Of a stretch of DNA of 64,000 nucleotides, positions 34,278 through 43,022 are shown one piece after another (position 1 is the stretch's first letter; each line of letters opens with the position of its first letter). The position numbers and the translations under genes were made by a program. The DNA lies in NCBI RefSeq assembly GCF_029338515.1, contig NZ_CP119988.1, forward strand, positions 3,410,001 through 3,474,000, in the 5' to 3' direction. The notes beneath the pieces were generated by a model. That model saw only the letters and a program-made list of their open reading frames with translations, made no database searches and was not told where the DNA came from. This stretch comes from Haloglomus litoreum. Its GTDB lineage: Archaea; Halobacteriota; Halobacteria; Halobacteriales; Haloarculaceae.

Positions 34278-34718
34278 ATGCCGGACCTCGTCGAGACGCG
34301 CATCCAGAACCGGTGGATGGTCCAGCCCAACCACGCCAACAACCTCGGCGCCGCCCACGGGGGGAACGTTCTGAAGTGGATGGACGAGGCCGGCGCGATG
34401 AGCGCGGTGCGGTTCTCCGGTGAGATCTGCGTCACCGCCCACATGGACGAGGTGAACTTCAAACAGCCCGTTCCGGTGGGCGAGACGGCGTTCATCGACG
34501 CGTACGTCTACGACGCCGGTCGGACGAGCGTGAAGGTCCGGGCCCAGGTCTACCGCGAGGACCTCAGGAGCGGCCGTCGCGAGTTGACCACCAACTGCTA
34601 CATGGTGTTCGTCGCCATCAACGAGGACAACGAGCCGGTTCCCGTCCCGGACCTGACCGTCTCGACCGAGGAGGGCGACCGGCTGCACGCGGAGGCGCTC
34701 GACGGCGCGCCGGAGTGA
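34278..34718 (+). CDS. Acyl-CoA thioesterase, hotdog fold
   Basis: A 146-residue single hotdog domain protein of the YciA/acyl-CoA hydrolase type, predicted to cleave acyl-CoA to free acid and CoA. Family marks are NHANNLGAAHGGNVLKWMDE (with the catalytic-region N and D/E), CVTAHMDEVNFKQPVPVGET and AYVYDAGRTSVKVRAQVYRE. The order matches a hexameric thioesterase. It follows uvrB by 49 bp on the same strand; the genes are not obviously related in function. Confidence 0.88.
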   Translation: MPDLVETRIQNRWMVQPNHANNLGAAHGGNVLKWMDEAGAMSAVRFSGEICVTAHMDEVNFKQPVPVGETAFIDAYVYDAGRTSVKVRAQVYREDLRSGRRELTTNCYMVFVAINEDNEPVPVPDLTVSTEEGDRLHAEALDGAPE

Positions 34719-34842
34719 CGCCCGGCTGCGGTGCCGTCGCTGGCCGGGCGACCGCGGCGGCGTCACCGGCCAGCGGCGGGTAGATATACCACCGGGCACG
34801 GTCGGCCACAGAGCTATCCGTGACGGCACCGACCGCGGGCGT

Positions 34843-34977
34843 ATGGCCGAGACGCGATACGTCGACACCCGCACGACCCACACCGCGCGCCCCAGGCCGT
34901 GGAAGTACTGGTTCCTGCTCGGGGCGCTCGCCCTCGGACCGCTGTACGTCCTGTTGCTCCCGGTACTGGTCGGCTGA
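34843..34977 (+). CDS. Small single-span membrane protein
   Basis: A 44-residue protein, MAETRYVDTRTTHTARPRPW then KYWFLLGALALGPLYVLLLP. It has a basic, Thr-rich N-terminus and one transmembrane segment near the C-terminus. Codon use is like its neighbours and the start follows a TATA-like AGATATACC by about 55 nt. No function can be given. Confidence 0.6.
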   Translation: MAETRYVDTRTTHTARPRPWKYWFLLGALALGPLYVLLLPVLVG

Positions 34978-35082
34978 GCGGGGACCCACGACCGCCGGCA
35001 CCGCCGTAACCCCCGTCACCAGGACCGGAGCCCCTGTCACCGGACCGGAGCCGACCACCAACCGAGCCCTGCGCCGGAGGAA

Positions 35083-35952
35083 CTACCGACCGAGCAGCCG
35101 GTCCACGTGGCGTTTCCCGAGCGCGATGGTCTCCAGGTCGCGCGTCCCGACCTCCAGCGTGGCGGTCCCCGACCAGCCGTCCAGCGACGCGAACAACCCC
35201 CGGAAGTCGAGTTCCCCCATCCCCGCCGGGAGGTGCTCGTCGCCGCCGCCACGGGTATCCGAGAGGTGGAGGTGGTCGATGCGGCCGGCGTTGGCGGCGG
35301 CGTACTCGCCGATGTCGACCGGCGGGTCACCCAGCACGGCGTGGGCGGTGTCGAAGGTCGTCCCGAGGCCGTCGCCCGCGCTCCCGAGCGCGGCGAACAG
35401 GTCGTCGAACTCGGCAGCGACGAAGGGTCCGTGGATGATGTTCTCCGGGACGGGCCTCACCCCGCGCTCCCGTGCCGCCCGGACGACGCGCCGGGTGCCG
35501 TCGACGACGAACTCCCGTCGCTCGGCATCCGTCCAGCCCTTCCCCCAGGCCTCCGACGACGGGTGGAAGACGGCCTTCCGGGCGTCGAGTCCCGCTGCGA
35601 GGTCGAGACAGGCCCGGCACTCCCGGACCGCGCCGTCGCGCACGGGGCCGAAGGGCGAGCCCAGGTCCACGGTGAACGGGAGGTGGACGAGGAGGTCGAG
35701 GCCGGTGTCGTCGAGCGCGTCCGCGAGCGGGTCGCGCCACGCGTCGGCGCGCGAGCGGGCGTGCGGCCCGTCGAGGAGCACCTCCACGTGGTCGAACCCC
35801 TCGGATGCGGCCCACTCGACACCCCGACGGACATCGCGCAGCGGGAGGGTGAACCCCAGGTCGAGGTCGAGCGTGGCATCGACCGGCTCCGGGTCGGGAT
35901 CCGGGTCGGGACGGGTGAACACGTCCTCGCGGACGGTACCCGTCGTGTTCAA
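35083..35952 (-). CDS. Sugar phosphate isomerase/epimerase family TIM-barrel protein
   Basis: A 289-residue protein of the xylose isomerase-like/AP endonuclease 2 TIM-barrel fold. Metal-ligand candidates lie in LLVHLPFTVDLGSPFG, KAVFHPSSEAWGKGW, VRPVPENIIHGPFVAAEF (E and H), TTFDTAHAVLGDPPVD (D-x-x-H) and IDHLHLSDTRGGGDEHLPAG (H-x-H-x-x-D). Such proteins may be sugar isomerases or endonucleases, and sequence alone does not decide. The first ~25 residues (DPDPDPEP) are a low-complexity acidic lead-in, so a later start cannot be excluded. Confidence 0.8.
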   Translation of the reverse strand: MNTTGTVREDVFTRPDPDPDPEPVDATLDLDLGFTLPLRDVRRGVEWAASEGFDHVEVLLDGPHARSRADAWRDPLADALDDTGLDLLVHLPFTVDLGSPFGPVRDGAVRECRACLDLAAGLDARKAVFHPSSEAWGKGWTDAERREFVVDGTRRVVRAARERGVRPVPENIIHGPFVAAEFDDLFAALGSAGDGLGTTFDTAHAVLGDPPVDIGEYAAANAGRIDHLHLSDTRGGGDEHLPAGMGELDFRGLFASLDGWSGTATLEVGTRDLETIALGKRHVDRLLGR

Positions 35953-36069
35953 CCCCAGGGACCGTCCTGTCCGGGGCCGTCCTGCCGAGGGCCGAGTCGT
36001 CGGCCGGTCGTCATCGGCCCGTCCGACGCCGCCGACACCCCTATGGGCGGCACGCCCTCATCCCGTCCC

Positions 36070-36813
36070 ATGAGTGACGAGGCCGACGGACGACCGGATG
36101 GGGAGCCGGACGCCGAGGGGGGCGCCGACGGGTCGGACCAGACGGAGCGCACGCCCACGCCCCGCGAGCCGGGGCTGGAGAGTTCGGAGCCGGCGGTCCG
36201 GGAGGTCGAGGAGGGCGACGACCCCACCACGCCGATGGCACCGGACCTGCCCGAGGACGTCCGGAAGTACGACCGGTTCAAGAAGATGGACGGCGCGACC
36301 TACGACCGCGCCAACGACTTCCTCCGGGACCGGACCTACATCACGGCCCGCGAGTGGGCCATCGCACGCCTCTGTGCCGACTTCCGGACCGAGACGGGCG
36401 TCGAGATGACGAAGATCGGCGAGAACCTGCCCCACCTCGTCCCGTTCATGACCGACACCTACACGCCACAGGCCGTGAACCAGGCGCGGGCCTCGTTCAA
36501 GGAGAAGGTCCGCAAGTCCGGCGCGACCTTCCTCTACGGCGCGATGTGCGACTTCTACACCGCCGAGGAGCTGGACGAGCTGATGTACGAGGTGACGGAG
36601 GTCGCGAAGTTCCTCCTCGAAGTGGAGGGCGTCGAACTGACCGTCGAGGAGGAGCTCGCCGCGGAGGACCGCATCGGCGACGTGATGCGCGAGGTGCGGG
36701 AGTCCTCGGCCGCGCTGCGGCACGACCACGTCACCTGCCCGGAGTGCGGTCACGAGATCGAATCCGGGACCGGCGGCCACTCGGAGCACGAGCCGGCCAG
36801 CGCCGACGACTGA
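36070..36813 (+). CDS. DUF5806 family haloarchaeal protein
   Basis: A 247-residue protein of unknown function. An acidic, disordered N-terminus of ~75 residues precedes a conserved helical domain: PEDVRKYDRFKKMDGATYDR, LRDRTYITAREWAIARLCAD, ENLPHLVPFMTDTYTPQAVN and LYGAMCDFYTAEELDELMYE. A possible zinc pair, C-x2-C, occurs near the C-terminus in TCPECGHEIESGTGGHSEH, with nearby histidines that could complete the site. The domain pattern suggests a DNA- or RNA-binding helical protein, but this is speculation. Divergent from the TIM-barrel gene. Confidence 0.78.
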   Translation: MSDEADGRPDGEPDAEGGADGSDQTERTPTPREPGLESSEPAVREVEEGDDPTTPMAPDLPEDVRKYDRFKKMDGATYDRANDFLRDRTYITAREWAIARLCADFRTETGVEMTKIGENLPHLVPFMTDTYTPQAVNQARASFKEKVRKSGATFLYGAMCDFYTAEELDELMYEVTEVAKFLLEVEGVELTVEEELAAEDRIGDVMREVRESSAALRHDHVTCPECGHEIESGTGGHSEHEPASADD

Positions 36814-36868
36814 CGGCGCGGCACCTCGGGGGCACACTGGACCGCTCGGGCGCCCCGCGAGCGTCCGC

Positions 36869-37498
36869 CTACGACTCCTCCTCGTCCGGGTCGACGGCCG
36901 ACTGGTCGGACGTCCCCGGCGTCCCCTCGCGCGTCTGTGCGGTGCGGGGCCGTTCGACCCCGGGGAAGAACAGCGTCGGGTCGTCGTGGGTGAAGGTGAT
37001 GGTGTCGTCGTCCTCCGGCGGCGTGACGTGGGTGTAGAACGTCCCGTCGACCGCCGCGCGGAGCCCCTCCAATCGGTCGGCGTCGACGGCCGACGGGACG
37101 AAGACCGCCGCGTCGCCGTCCGCGCTGTAGAGGATGGTGAGGAGCTGGATCTCTCCCGGGAGGTCCGCCCGGAGGACCTCGTACTCGTCGATATCGCGCA
37201 CGCTGACGATCTCGTCGAGGCCGTCGAACTCCTCGCGTCTGACCACCACGCCGATCCCCGGCTCCCCCTCGTCGAGGACGCCGCTGGCCGTCGGGTGGAG
37301 CACGGCGGTCCGCCAGCCGGCCTTCCGGTGCTCCTCGGCGGACTGCTCCATCTCGACGATGAGCTGTTTCCAGTGGTTCTCCGTCGCCCCGTCGGGGACC
37401 GCCCCGGGGTCGATTCCGGCGTCGTCTCCCGGGTCCTCGCCCCCATCCGCCGGAGCCTCGACCGGGTCGGCGGCGGCGTCCGCGGTCTCGTCGTCCAT
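36869..37498 (-). CDS. Conserved haloarchaeal protein (DUF7529-like)
   Basis: A 209-residue acidic protein of unknown function. After an Asp/Glu/Ala-rich N-terminus (~40 residues) a conserved core begins NHWKQLIVEMEQSAEEHRKA and continues GWRTAVLHPTASGVLDEGEP, SVRDIDEYEVLRADLPGEIQ and THVTPPEDDDTITFTHDDPT. The C-terminal tail is again low-complexity. No motif indicates a reaction. It lies 85 bp downstream of pyrC on the same strand. The DUF number is recalled, not checked. Confidence 0.7.
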   Translation of the reverse strand: MDDETADAAADPVEAPADGGEDPGDDAGIDPGAVPDGATENHWKQLIVEMEQSAEEHRKAGWRTAVLHPTASGVLDEGEPGIGVVVRREEFDGLDEIVSVRDIDEYEVLRADLPGEIQLLTILYSADGDAAVFVPSAVDADRLEGLRAAVDGTFYTHVTPPEDDDTITFTHDDPTLFFPGVERPRTAQTREGTPGTSDQSAVDPDEEES

Positions 37499-37583
37499 GC
37501 CTCCACTCCGGAACGGGAACGGGAAAACCTGTTCGCCGCGCCCCTGGTGTTCAGCGGTCGTCCGCGGGAGCGGCGTCCGACGT

Positions 37584-38879
37584 TCAGGGCTCGTCGGAAG
37601 CGACGCGAACGTTGCGGCCCCGCGTCTCCGCGAAGGCGTCCTCGGCGCCGTCGTAGACCACCTCGCCGCGGAGCATCGTCCACTCGGGGAAGACGCCCTC
37701 GTGGCCCTCGAACGGCGTCCAGCCACACTTCGAGTGCAGCTCCAGCCCCCGGATGGGCCGGGTCTCGGTCGGGTCGACGAGGACGAGGTCGGCATCGCAG
37801 CCCGGCTCGATGCGGCCCTTCCGCGGCAGGCCGAATATCGCGGCGGGGTTCGCCGCGGTCACGTCACGGACGCGCTCGTACGAGAGCTCCCCCTCGCCAG
37901 CGGCGGCGAGCAACAGCGGGAGGGCGGTCTCGACGCCCGGCACGCCGGAGGGGGCGTCCCAGATGCCGGCATCCTTCTCCTCGCGGGTGTGGGGCGCGTG
38001 GTCGGTCGCGACCACGTCGACGGTGCCGTCGGCGAGCCGCTCGAACAGCGCCTCGCGCCGTTCCTCGCTCCGGAGCGGCGGGTTCATCCGCCCGAACGTC
38101 CCCAGGTCGTCGAGATCCTCGCGCGACAGGAACAGGTGGTGGGGTGTCACCTCGCAGGTCATGCCCGCCTCGACCGCCGCGTCGACGCCCTCCGGCGTGG
38201 AGGTGTGGGCGATGTGGACCGTGGCGTCGTGGTCGGCCGCGACCTCGCCCGCGCGCTCGACCGCGGCGGCCTCGGCCTCGGGCGTGCGGTAGGCGCTCCA
38301 CGCATCCGCGTCGTCGTCCGGGCGCTCCAGCACGCTCTCGTCGAACAGGTCGGCGTCCTCGGCGTGGACCGTGACGGCCACGTCCGCCCCGGCGGCGCGT
38401 GCGACCGCCTCGTCGAACAGGTCGGCGTCGATACCCATGTCGCCCGTCGAGTCCGCGAGGAACACCTCGCCGAGCGCGAACAGCGGCCGGTCGAACAGCG
38501 ACTCCGGGTCCCAGTCCGCGGTGACGCCGCCGTTCAGCCCGTAATCGACGGCCGAGGCACGGGCGAACGCCGCCTTCTCGTCGAACGCGGCGCCCGTCGT
38601 GGTCGGCGGGTCGGTGTTGGGCTGGTCCACGACGGTCGTCACCCCGCCCGCAGCGGCCGCCTTCGAGCCCGTGGTCCAGTCCTCCTTGTGGCCGAACCCG
38701 GGCTGGCGGAAGTGGACGTGGACGTCGATCATCCCGGGCAGGAGCCGCTTCCCGGTCGCGACCAGCACGTCCTCGTCGTCGGCCACGGTCAGATCCTCGG
38801 CGACGGCGGCGATGGTCTCGCCCTCGATGCGCACGTCGCGGACGCGCCCGTCGGCGAGCGTGGCGTTCCGGATGAGCAT
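37584..38879 (-). CDS. pyrC: Dihydroorotase
   Basis: Cyclises N-carbamoyl-L-aspartate to dihydroorotate in pyrimidine synthesis. 431 residues, class I/amidohydrolase type. Metal-binding residues: H-x-H in MIDVHVHFRQPGFGHKEDWT; a carboxylated-Lys position replaced by the D/H set of this group in VTVHAEDADLFDE; VHIAHTSTPEG; and the late aspartate in VATDHAPHTREEKDAG. ITPHH-type block CEVTPHHLFLSREDL is present. The start is the ATG giving MLIRNATLADGRVRDVRIEG. No other pyr genes are near. Confidence 0.93.
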   Translation of the reverse strand: MLIRNATLADGRVRDVRIEGETIAAVAEDLTVADDEDVLVATGKRLLPGMIDVHVHFRQPGFGHKEDWTTGSKAAAAGGVTTVVDQPNTDPPTTTGAAFDEKAAFARASAVDYGLNGGVTADWDPESLFDRPLFALGEVFLADSTGDMGIDADLFDEAVARAAGADVAVTVHAEDADLFDESVLERPDDDADAWSAYRTPEAEAAAVERAGEVAADHDATVHIAHTSTPEGVDAAVEAGMTCEVTPHHLFLSREDLDDLGTFGRMNPPLRSEERREALFERLADGTVDVVATDHAPHTREEKDAGIWDAPSGVPGVETALPLLLAAAGEGELSYERVRDVTAANPAAIFGLPRKGRIEPGCDADLVLVDPTETRPIRGLELHSKCGWTPFEGHEGVFPEWTMLRGEVVYDGAEDAFAETRGRNVRVASDEP

Positions 38880-38962
38880 ACCCGTGGGTCGCAGGGAGGT
38901 CGCTTCGGTCTTCCGGAGCAGCCGCGGAAGCACTTATCATTCCAGTCTCCGTGGCGCCCGGT

Positions 38963-39433
38963 GTGCCCTCCAACACAGACGACAGACGGTTCACGCGACG
39001 ACAGCTGCTCGCCGCGAGCGGTGCGACCGCGCTGGCCGGCCTCGCGGGCTGTACCCTGACCGACTCCCCGCAGGTCCGCTGTGCCAGTACCGGCGAGGGG
39101 GGCGGCGACACCATCCTGACGTTCCGGGTCACGCCGGGCGACCGCTACGCCTACCTCCTCGTCGGCGTGCCGGCCTCCGAGGTCCCCGACGGGCTGGAGG
39201 CGATCCGCGTCTCCGACGGCGCCGACCGGCTCCTGTACGAGATCCCCGTCCAGGACAACGCGGACATGAACCGGTGGCGCCCACCCGGCATCGACGAGGA
39301 GGAGGTCCCGTACACGGTCAACCTCGGCGAGCCACCGGTCCACGGCAGCTACCGCGTCCAGGCGGTCTCCGACGGGACGGTGGTCGCGACGGCGACCCTC
39401 GAGTTCAACTGCTTCGTCGACGCACCGCGCTGA
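38963..39433 (+). CDS. Tat-exported lipoprotein of unknown function
   Basis: A 156-residue protein. The N-terminus RRFTRRQLLAASGATALAGL followed by AGC is a twin-arginine signal with a lipobox, so the mature protein should be anchored through C31 to an outer-face lipid. The rest is a beta-rich domain with no catalytic motif (FRVTPGDRYAYLLVGVPASE, NLGEPPVHGSYRVQAVSDGT). The start is uncertain: GTG at 38963 or GTG at 38951, twelve bases earlier. The TetR gene follows by 39 bp and may be cotranscribed. Confidence 0.72.
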   Translation: MPSNTDDRRFTRRQLLAASGATALAGLAGCTLTDSPQVRCASTGEGGGDTILTFRVTPGDRYAYLLVGVPASEVPDGLEAIRVSDGADRLLYEIPVQDNADMNRWRPPGIDEEEVPYTVNLGEPPVHGSYRVQAVSDGTVVATATLEFNCFVDAPR

Positions 39434-39472
39434 GGGGACAGCGCTTTGTGACCCGCTCGTGCAGAGGGAGCC

Positions 39473-40114
39473 ATGTCCGGCGACGACGCCGCGGACGACG
39501 CCGCGGACGAGGTGCCACCGGCAGCCCGCGAGGAGGCGGTCGGGGCCGTCCGGCGGGCGCTCGCGAAGCACGGCTACGCCGGCCTCACGACGAAGCGCAT
39601 CGCCGCCGAGTCCGCGAAGAGCGAGGCCTTCCTCTTCTACCACTACGACAGCAAGGAGGACCTCGTCCTCGCGTTCATGGACTGGGCGACCGGCCGCGTG
39701 ACCGACCGCCTCGAGGACGCCGCGGGGACCCCGGCCCAGCGACTGTACGGCCTCTGTGACGCCCTGGTCGGCGACCCCGGCGACGACATCGAGCGCGGGA
39801 CGAACGTCGCGATGATGGAACTGCTGGCGCACGCCCGGCACAACGAGACGTTCCGCGAGCGCCTCGAGACCTACGAGCGGACCATCGTCGCGGACACGGC
39901 CGACCTCATCCGGGAGGGCATCAAGGCGGGGGAGTTCCGCGACGTGGACCCGGAGTCGACGGCCGCGTTCGTCCTGACCCTCGCGGACGGGACCGTCGGC
40001 GCCGTCCAGGCGCTCGGGATGAGCGACGTGGGCGAGGGCGTCAGAGCGGTGCTGTTCGACTATCTCGAGGGGCAGGTGCTGGCACCGGGGGTCGACCCGC
40101 CGGCTCACCGGTAG
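39473..40114 (+). CDS. TetR/AcrR family transcriptional regulator
   Basis: A 213-residue repressor-type regulator. The N-terminal HTH is HGYAGLTTKRIAAESAKSEA then FLFYHYDSKEDLVLAFMDWA, and the C-terminal helical domain is for ligand and dimer contacts. The first 15 codons contain a short GACGACGCCGCG repeat. It converges on a three-gene operon (41229 to 40116) with a 1-bp gap between stops. That operon's promoter carries a 24-bp palindrome of TetR-operator type, so this regulator is its likely repressor. The ligand is unknown. Confidence 0.87.
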   Translation: MSGDDAADDAADEVPPAAREEAVGAVRRALAKHGYAGLTTKRIAAESAKSEAFLFYHYDSKEDLVLAFMDWATGRVTDRLEDAAGTPAQRLYGLCDALVGDPGDDIERGTNVAMMELLAHARHNETFRERLETYERTIVADTADLIREGIKAGEFRDVDPESTAAFVLTLADGTVGAVQALGMSDVGEGVRAVLFDYLEGQVLAPGVDPPAHR

Positions 40115-40115
40115 C

Positions 40116-40247
40116 TCAGTCGACGCCGAACCGGGCCTCGTACCGCCGCTGGAGGTGGACCAGCGCGGGCGTTCCCACCAGTGTCGGCCACAGCCACCGC
40201 GGGACCGCCGGGAGGAAGCCGAAGTTGACGGCCGAGAAGGCGCTCAT
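40116..40247 (-). CDS. Small hydrophobic protein, last gene of the TetR-linked operon
   Basis: A 43-residue protein, MSAFSAVNFGFLPAVPRWLW then PTLVGTPALVHLQRRYEARF. Its ATG overlaps the stop of the preceding SHOCT gene (ATGA), a sign of coupled translation. It is weakly hydrophobic with a basic tail. Function is unknown. Confidence 0.6.
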   Translation of the reverse strand: MSAFSAVNFGFLPAVPRWLWPTLVGTPALVHLQRRYEARFGVD

Positions 40248-40714
40248 CGGTCGTTCCATCCCGAGTCCGCGGACGCCTCGGTTTCCCGGTCCCCTCGTCG
40301 CTCGCGGGCGTACTCGCGGGCCGTGTCCGTATCCTCGGTCAGCAGCAGGCGCTCCAGCCGCGCCTCGAACGCCGCCTCGTCCAGGTCACCGTTCGCGTAC
40401 CGCTCGCGGAGTCGTGCCAGTGCCGCGTCCTCGTCGGCTGCCCGTGGGGAACGGTCGGTGCGGCTCTCGTGTCGGCGGTCGCTCCGCTCGCATCGTCGGC
40501 TCCCCGACGTGCGTCCGCGGCCGCGCCGCTTCGCGGCCCCGACCGCGACCGGCATGACGCCGCCGAAACCGACCGGGAAGACGACCCAGAACCAGCTCAC
40601 CCCCAGCGCCGCCAGCCCGAACGCGGTCCCGAGGGTCAGCATCGTCACGAGCCCCGCGACGGCGCCCGGGTCCGTGTCGACCGGGAACGGGACCGAGTGG
40701 AGATGGCGGGTCAC
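40244..40714 (-). CDS. SHOCT-domain membrane protein
   Basis: A 156-residue protein with two membrane segments in the first ~60 residues (GAVAGLVTMLTLGTAFGLAA and SWFWVVFPVGFGGVMPVAVG), a basic Arg/Ser-rich linker, and the C-terminal SHOCT motif ALARLRERYANGDLDEAAFE followed by ARLERLL. SHOCT domains occur at the ends of many membrane and exported proteins and probably mediate oligomer contacts. The start GTG overlaps the preceding gene's stop (GTGA), and the stop overlaps the next gene's ATG (ATGA). Confidence 0.8.
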   Translation of the reverse strand: MTRHLHSVPFPVDTDPGAVAGLVTMLTLGTAFGLAALGVSWFWVVFPVGFGGVMPVAVGAAKRRGRGRTSGSRRCERSDRRHESRTDRSPRAADEDAALARLRERYANGDLDEAAFEARLERLLLTEDTDTAREYARERRGDRETEASADSGWNDR

Positions 40715-41229
40715 CGTCGATCACCCCCGTCGGCCGCGACCGGCGCGTCCGACCCGTCGGTCACCCCGAGTCGTCCACCGGCGGTCTCGCGCTGACCTGC
40801 CGCCGGGACCTGGTCGGTTCCGGGGGCGGCCCCGAGCCCCGTCGGGGGCATGTTCCGGTAGACCGTCTCGTACTCGCCCTCGCGGACGAGGTAGGTCTCG
40901 TGCCAGATGCCGACCGCGCCATCGGCCAGCTCGCCGTTGAAGCGCGACCACATCGAGCGGTGTTCCCCGCCCTCGCGGGCGTAGTCGCGGAGCGCCGCGA
41001 ACGACTCCCAGTACTGGACGAACTGGAACTCCCGGGGGCTCACCAGCATCGAGCGCGATTCCAGCAACCCCACCGGCTCGCGCTCCTGCTCGCGGATCAT
41101 CCGCGGCGCGCTCAGGAACACCGGCAGCCACCGGTGGACGGCCCGGAGCCGGTTGATGCGCATGCCGACGAGGAAGACGACGAAGTCCCCCTCGCGTTCC
41201 GCGTGGAGTCGTTCGTGGTTGATGCTCAT
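40711..41229 (-). CDS. DUF4188 family protein (monooxygenase-like fold)
   Basis: A 172-residue protein. The core, VVFLVGMRINRLRAVHRWLP to FQFVQYWESFAALRDYAREG and GIWHETYLVREGEYETVYRN then MPPTGLG, matches DUF4188, related to dimeric alpha-beta barrel monooxygenases. The C-terminal ~35 residues are disordered. The ATG at 41229 (MSINHERLHAEREGDF) is chosen over one nine codons upstream, because that one would lie inside the palindromic operator. First gene of a three-gene operon with 4-nt overlaps, opposite a TetR gene. A detoxification role is plausible for a TetR-controlled gene of this fold but unproven. Confidence 0.78.
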   Translation of the reverse strand: MSINHERLHAEREGDFVVFLVGMRINRLRAVHRWLPVFLSAPRMIREQEREPVGLLESRSMLVSPREFQFVQYWESFAALRDYAREGGEHRSMWSRFNGELADGAVGIWHETYLVREGEYETVYRNMPPTGLGAAPGTDQVPAAGQRETAGGRLGVTDGSDAPVAADGGDRR

Positions 41230-41231
41230 GT

Positions 41232-41255
41232 TGCTGAGTAAGTACTCACTCAGCA
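41232..41255. promoter_or_regulatory. 24-bp palindrome, probable TetR operator
   Basis: TGCTGAGT-AAGTACTC-ACTCAGCA is palindromic except for one mismatched pair and is centred on GTAC. It begins 3 bp upstream of the DUF4188 start codon and is next to a TATA-like TTTATG on the minus strand (about 41254-41259). A bound TetR dimer would block initiation. The TetR gene at 39473-40114 is the obvious candidate. Confidence 0.65.
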
Positions 41256-41347
41256 TAAACCTAGGTGAGCACTCGGTAGCACGCGTACCCGGAGCGATCG
41301 CTACGGGACCGATCGACGGAGAAGCAGGAACCCGGTCGGCGGACCGC

Positions 41348-42652
41348 CTACGGGCTCAGCCGCTGTCGGTCTCGCGGGAACAGCACGGCCTCACGGATGT
41401 TGGCGAGACCGAGCATCGTCATGACGAGGCGCTCGACACCGTACGCCCAGCCTGCGTGGGGCGGCATGCCGTACTTGAACATCTTCGTGTAGTACTCGAA
41501 CTGGTCGGGGTCGAGACCCTGCTGCTCGAAGCCCTCCACCAGGGCGTCGTAGCGGTGCTCACGCTGGCCGCCCGAGACCAGTTCCATCCGCGGATGCATC
41601 AGGTCGAAGCCCTTCGAGTACTCGGGGTCGTCGTCGTAGTCCTGGATGTAGAACGGCTTGATCTCGGAGGGCCAGTCCTTGATGAAGTAGTGGCCGCCGA
41701 TCTCGTCGCCGAGGGCCTTCTCGCCCTCCGTGGGGAGGTCGTCGCCCCACACCAGGTGCTCGTCGAGTTCGCCGGTCGCGTTGATGCGCTCGATGGCCTC
41801 CTCGTAGGTCAGCCGCGGGAAACCCTCCTCGGGCACCTCGAACGCCTCCGTCATGTCCAGGGTCTCCAGCTCGTCCCCGCAGTTCTCCGCGACGGCCTCG
41901 TACGCGGCCATCAGCGTGCCCTCGCAGACGTCCATCGCCTCCTCGTGGTCGATGAACGCGGACTCGAAGTCGATCATCGTCGCCTCGTTCAGGTGGCGCG
42001 GGGTGTTGTGCTCCTCCGCGCGGAAGATGGGGCCGACCTCGAAGACCCGTTCGAGTCCGGAGCCGACCATCAGCTGCTTGAACAGCTGCGGGCTCTGGTT
42101 CATGAACGCCTCGCGCCCGAAGTACGTCACCGGGAACAGCTCCGTCCCGCCCTCGGTGCCCGTGGCGACGATCTTCGGCGTGTTGATCTCCGTGCAGCCC
42201 TCGCCGCGGAAGTAGTCACGGACCGCGCGGAGGACCTCGGCGCGGATCTCGAAGATGGCCTGGGCCTCCGGCCGGCGCACGTCCAGCGTGCGGTTGTCCA
42301 GGCGCGTGGAGAGTTCGGCGTCGACCTTCCCGGACGGGTCGAGCGGCAGTTCCGGCTCGGCCGGGGCGATGACCTCGACGGATTCGGGGACGACCTCGAC
42401 ACCCGTGGGCGCACGCTCCTCCTCCTCGACGGCACCGGTGACCTGCACGACGGACTCACGCGTGACCTCGGTGCCCGTCTCGACGAGGTCGTCGTCCATC
42501 TCGTCCTTCTCGAACTTGACCTGGATCTTCCCGGTCGTGTCCCGGACGATGAGGAAGGCGATGCCGCCGAGGTCGCGGATCTCGTGGGCCCAGCCCGCGA
42601 CCGTCACGTGGTCGCCCGGCTCGGCCTCCGCGGTGTACGTTCTATCTTCCAT
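41348..42652 (-). CDS. aspS: Aspartate-tRNA(Asp/Asn) ligase
   Basis: Class IIb aminoacyl-tRNA synthetase charging tRNA(Asp), 434 residues as for archaeal-type AspRS. The N-terminal OB anticodon-binding domain includes [20 protein letters not shown]. Motif 2 lies in [20 protein letters not shown], the flipping-loop/aspartate-binding region is [18 protein letters not shown], and motif 3 is [20 protein letters not shown] followed by REAVLFPRD. Archaeal AspRS may be non-discriminating and mischarge tRNA(Asn) for GatCAB; sequence here does not settle that. Confidence 0.95.
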   Translation of the reverse strand: MEDRTYTAEAEPGDHVTVAGWAHEIRDLGGIAFLIVRDTTGKIQVKFEKDEMDDDLVETGTEVTRESVVQVTGAVEEEERAPTGVEVVPESVEVIAPAEPELPLDPSGKVDAELSTRLDNRTLDVRRPEAQAIFEIRAEVLRAVRDYFRGEGCTEINTPKIVATGTEGGTELFPVTYFGREAFMNQSPQLFKQLMVGSGLERVFEVGPIFRAEEHNTPRHLNEATMIDFESAFIDHEEAMDVCEGTLMAAYEAVAENCGDELETLDMTEAFEVPEEGFPRLTYEEAIERINATGELDEHLVWGDDLPTEGEKALGDEIGGHYFIKDWPSEIKPFYIQDYDDDPEYSKGFDLMHPRMELVSGGQREHRYDALVEGFEQQGLDPDQFEYYTKMFKYGMPPHAGWAYGVERLVMTMLGLANIREAVLFPRDRQRLSP

Positions 42653-43022
42653 ATCCGTGATTCTCGTACCGGGGCCGAAAACGTGTCGTTACCGTGTGAA
42701 CGGTTCCGCGGGCGTGAAAATCGGCTTTGAACCCACTACTCCGCACCCAACTCCGATATTACGACCATTCATCTCGAAATCAGTCCATATCTCGATAATC
42801 CACACGTCGCGCACTCCCCGAGATTCAAATGCGATACCGGGGCCAGACACCCCGTGACCTGACGCATCGAGCGGGTCGGGCCATCCGGGCGCGGTTATCG
42901 TACCGCGTGACGGTTCGGCCAGCGCGACACGACCGACCCGTCGCCGGTGGGAGTTCGTGGGCTCCCGCAGTGTCGCCTGTTCGCTAGGCTGAGATGTCAG
43001 TCGCGATGCTGGGAACAGGGCA
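42653..43022. other. Gene-free stretch upstream of aspS
   Basis: No convincing gene. The first ~200 bases are less GC-rich and probably hold the aspS promoter; the rest leads into the inverted-repeat element. I see no tRNA or other RNA gene here. Confidence 0.4.

Noticed and set aside
42716-42765. A TTTGAACCC stretch that resembles the T-loop of a minus-strand tRNA
   Set aside because: The flanking bases do not form the 5-bp T stem, and no acceptor or anticodon stem can be drawn.
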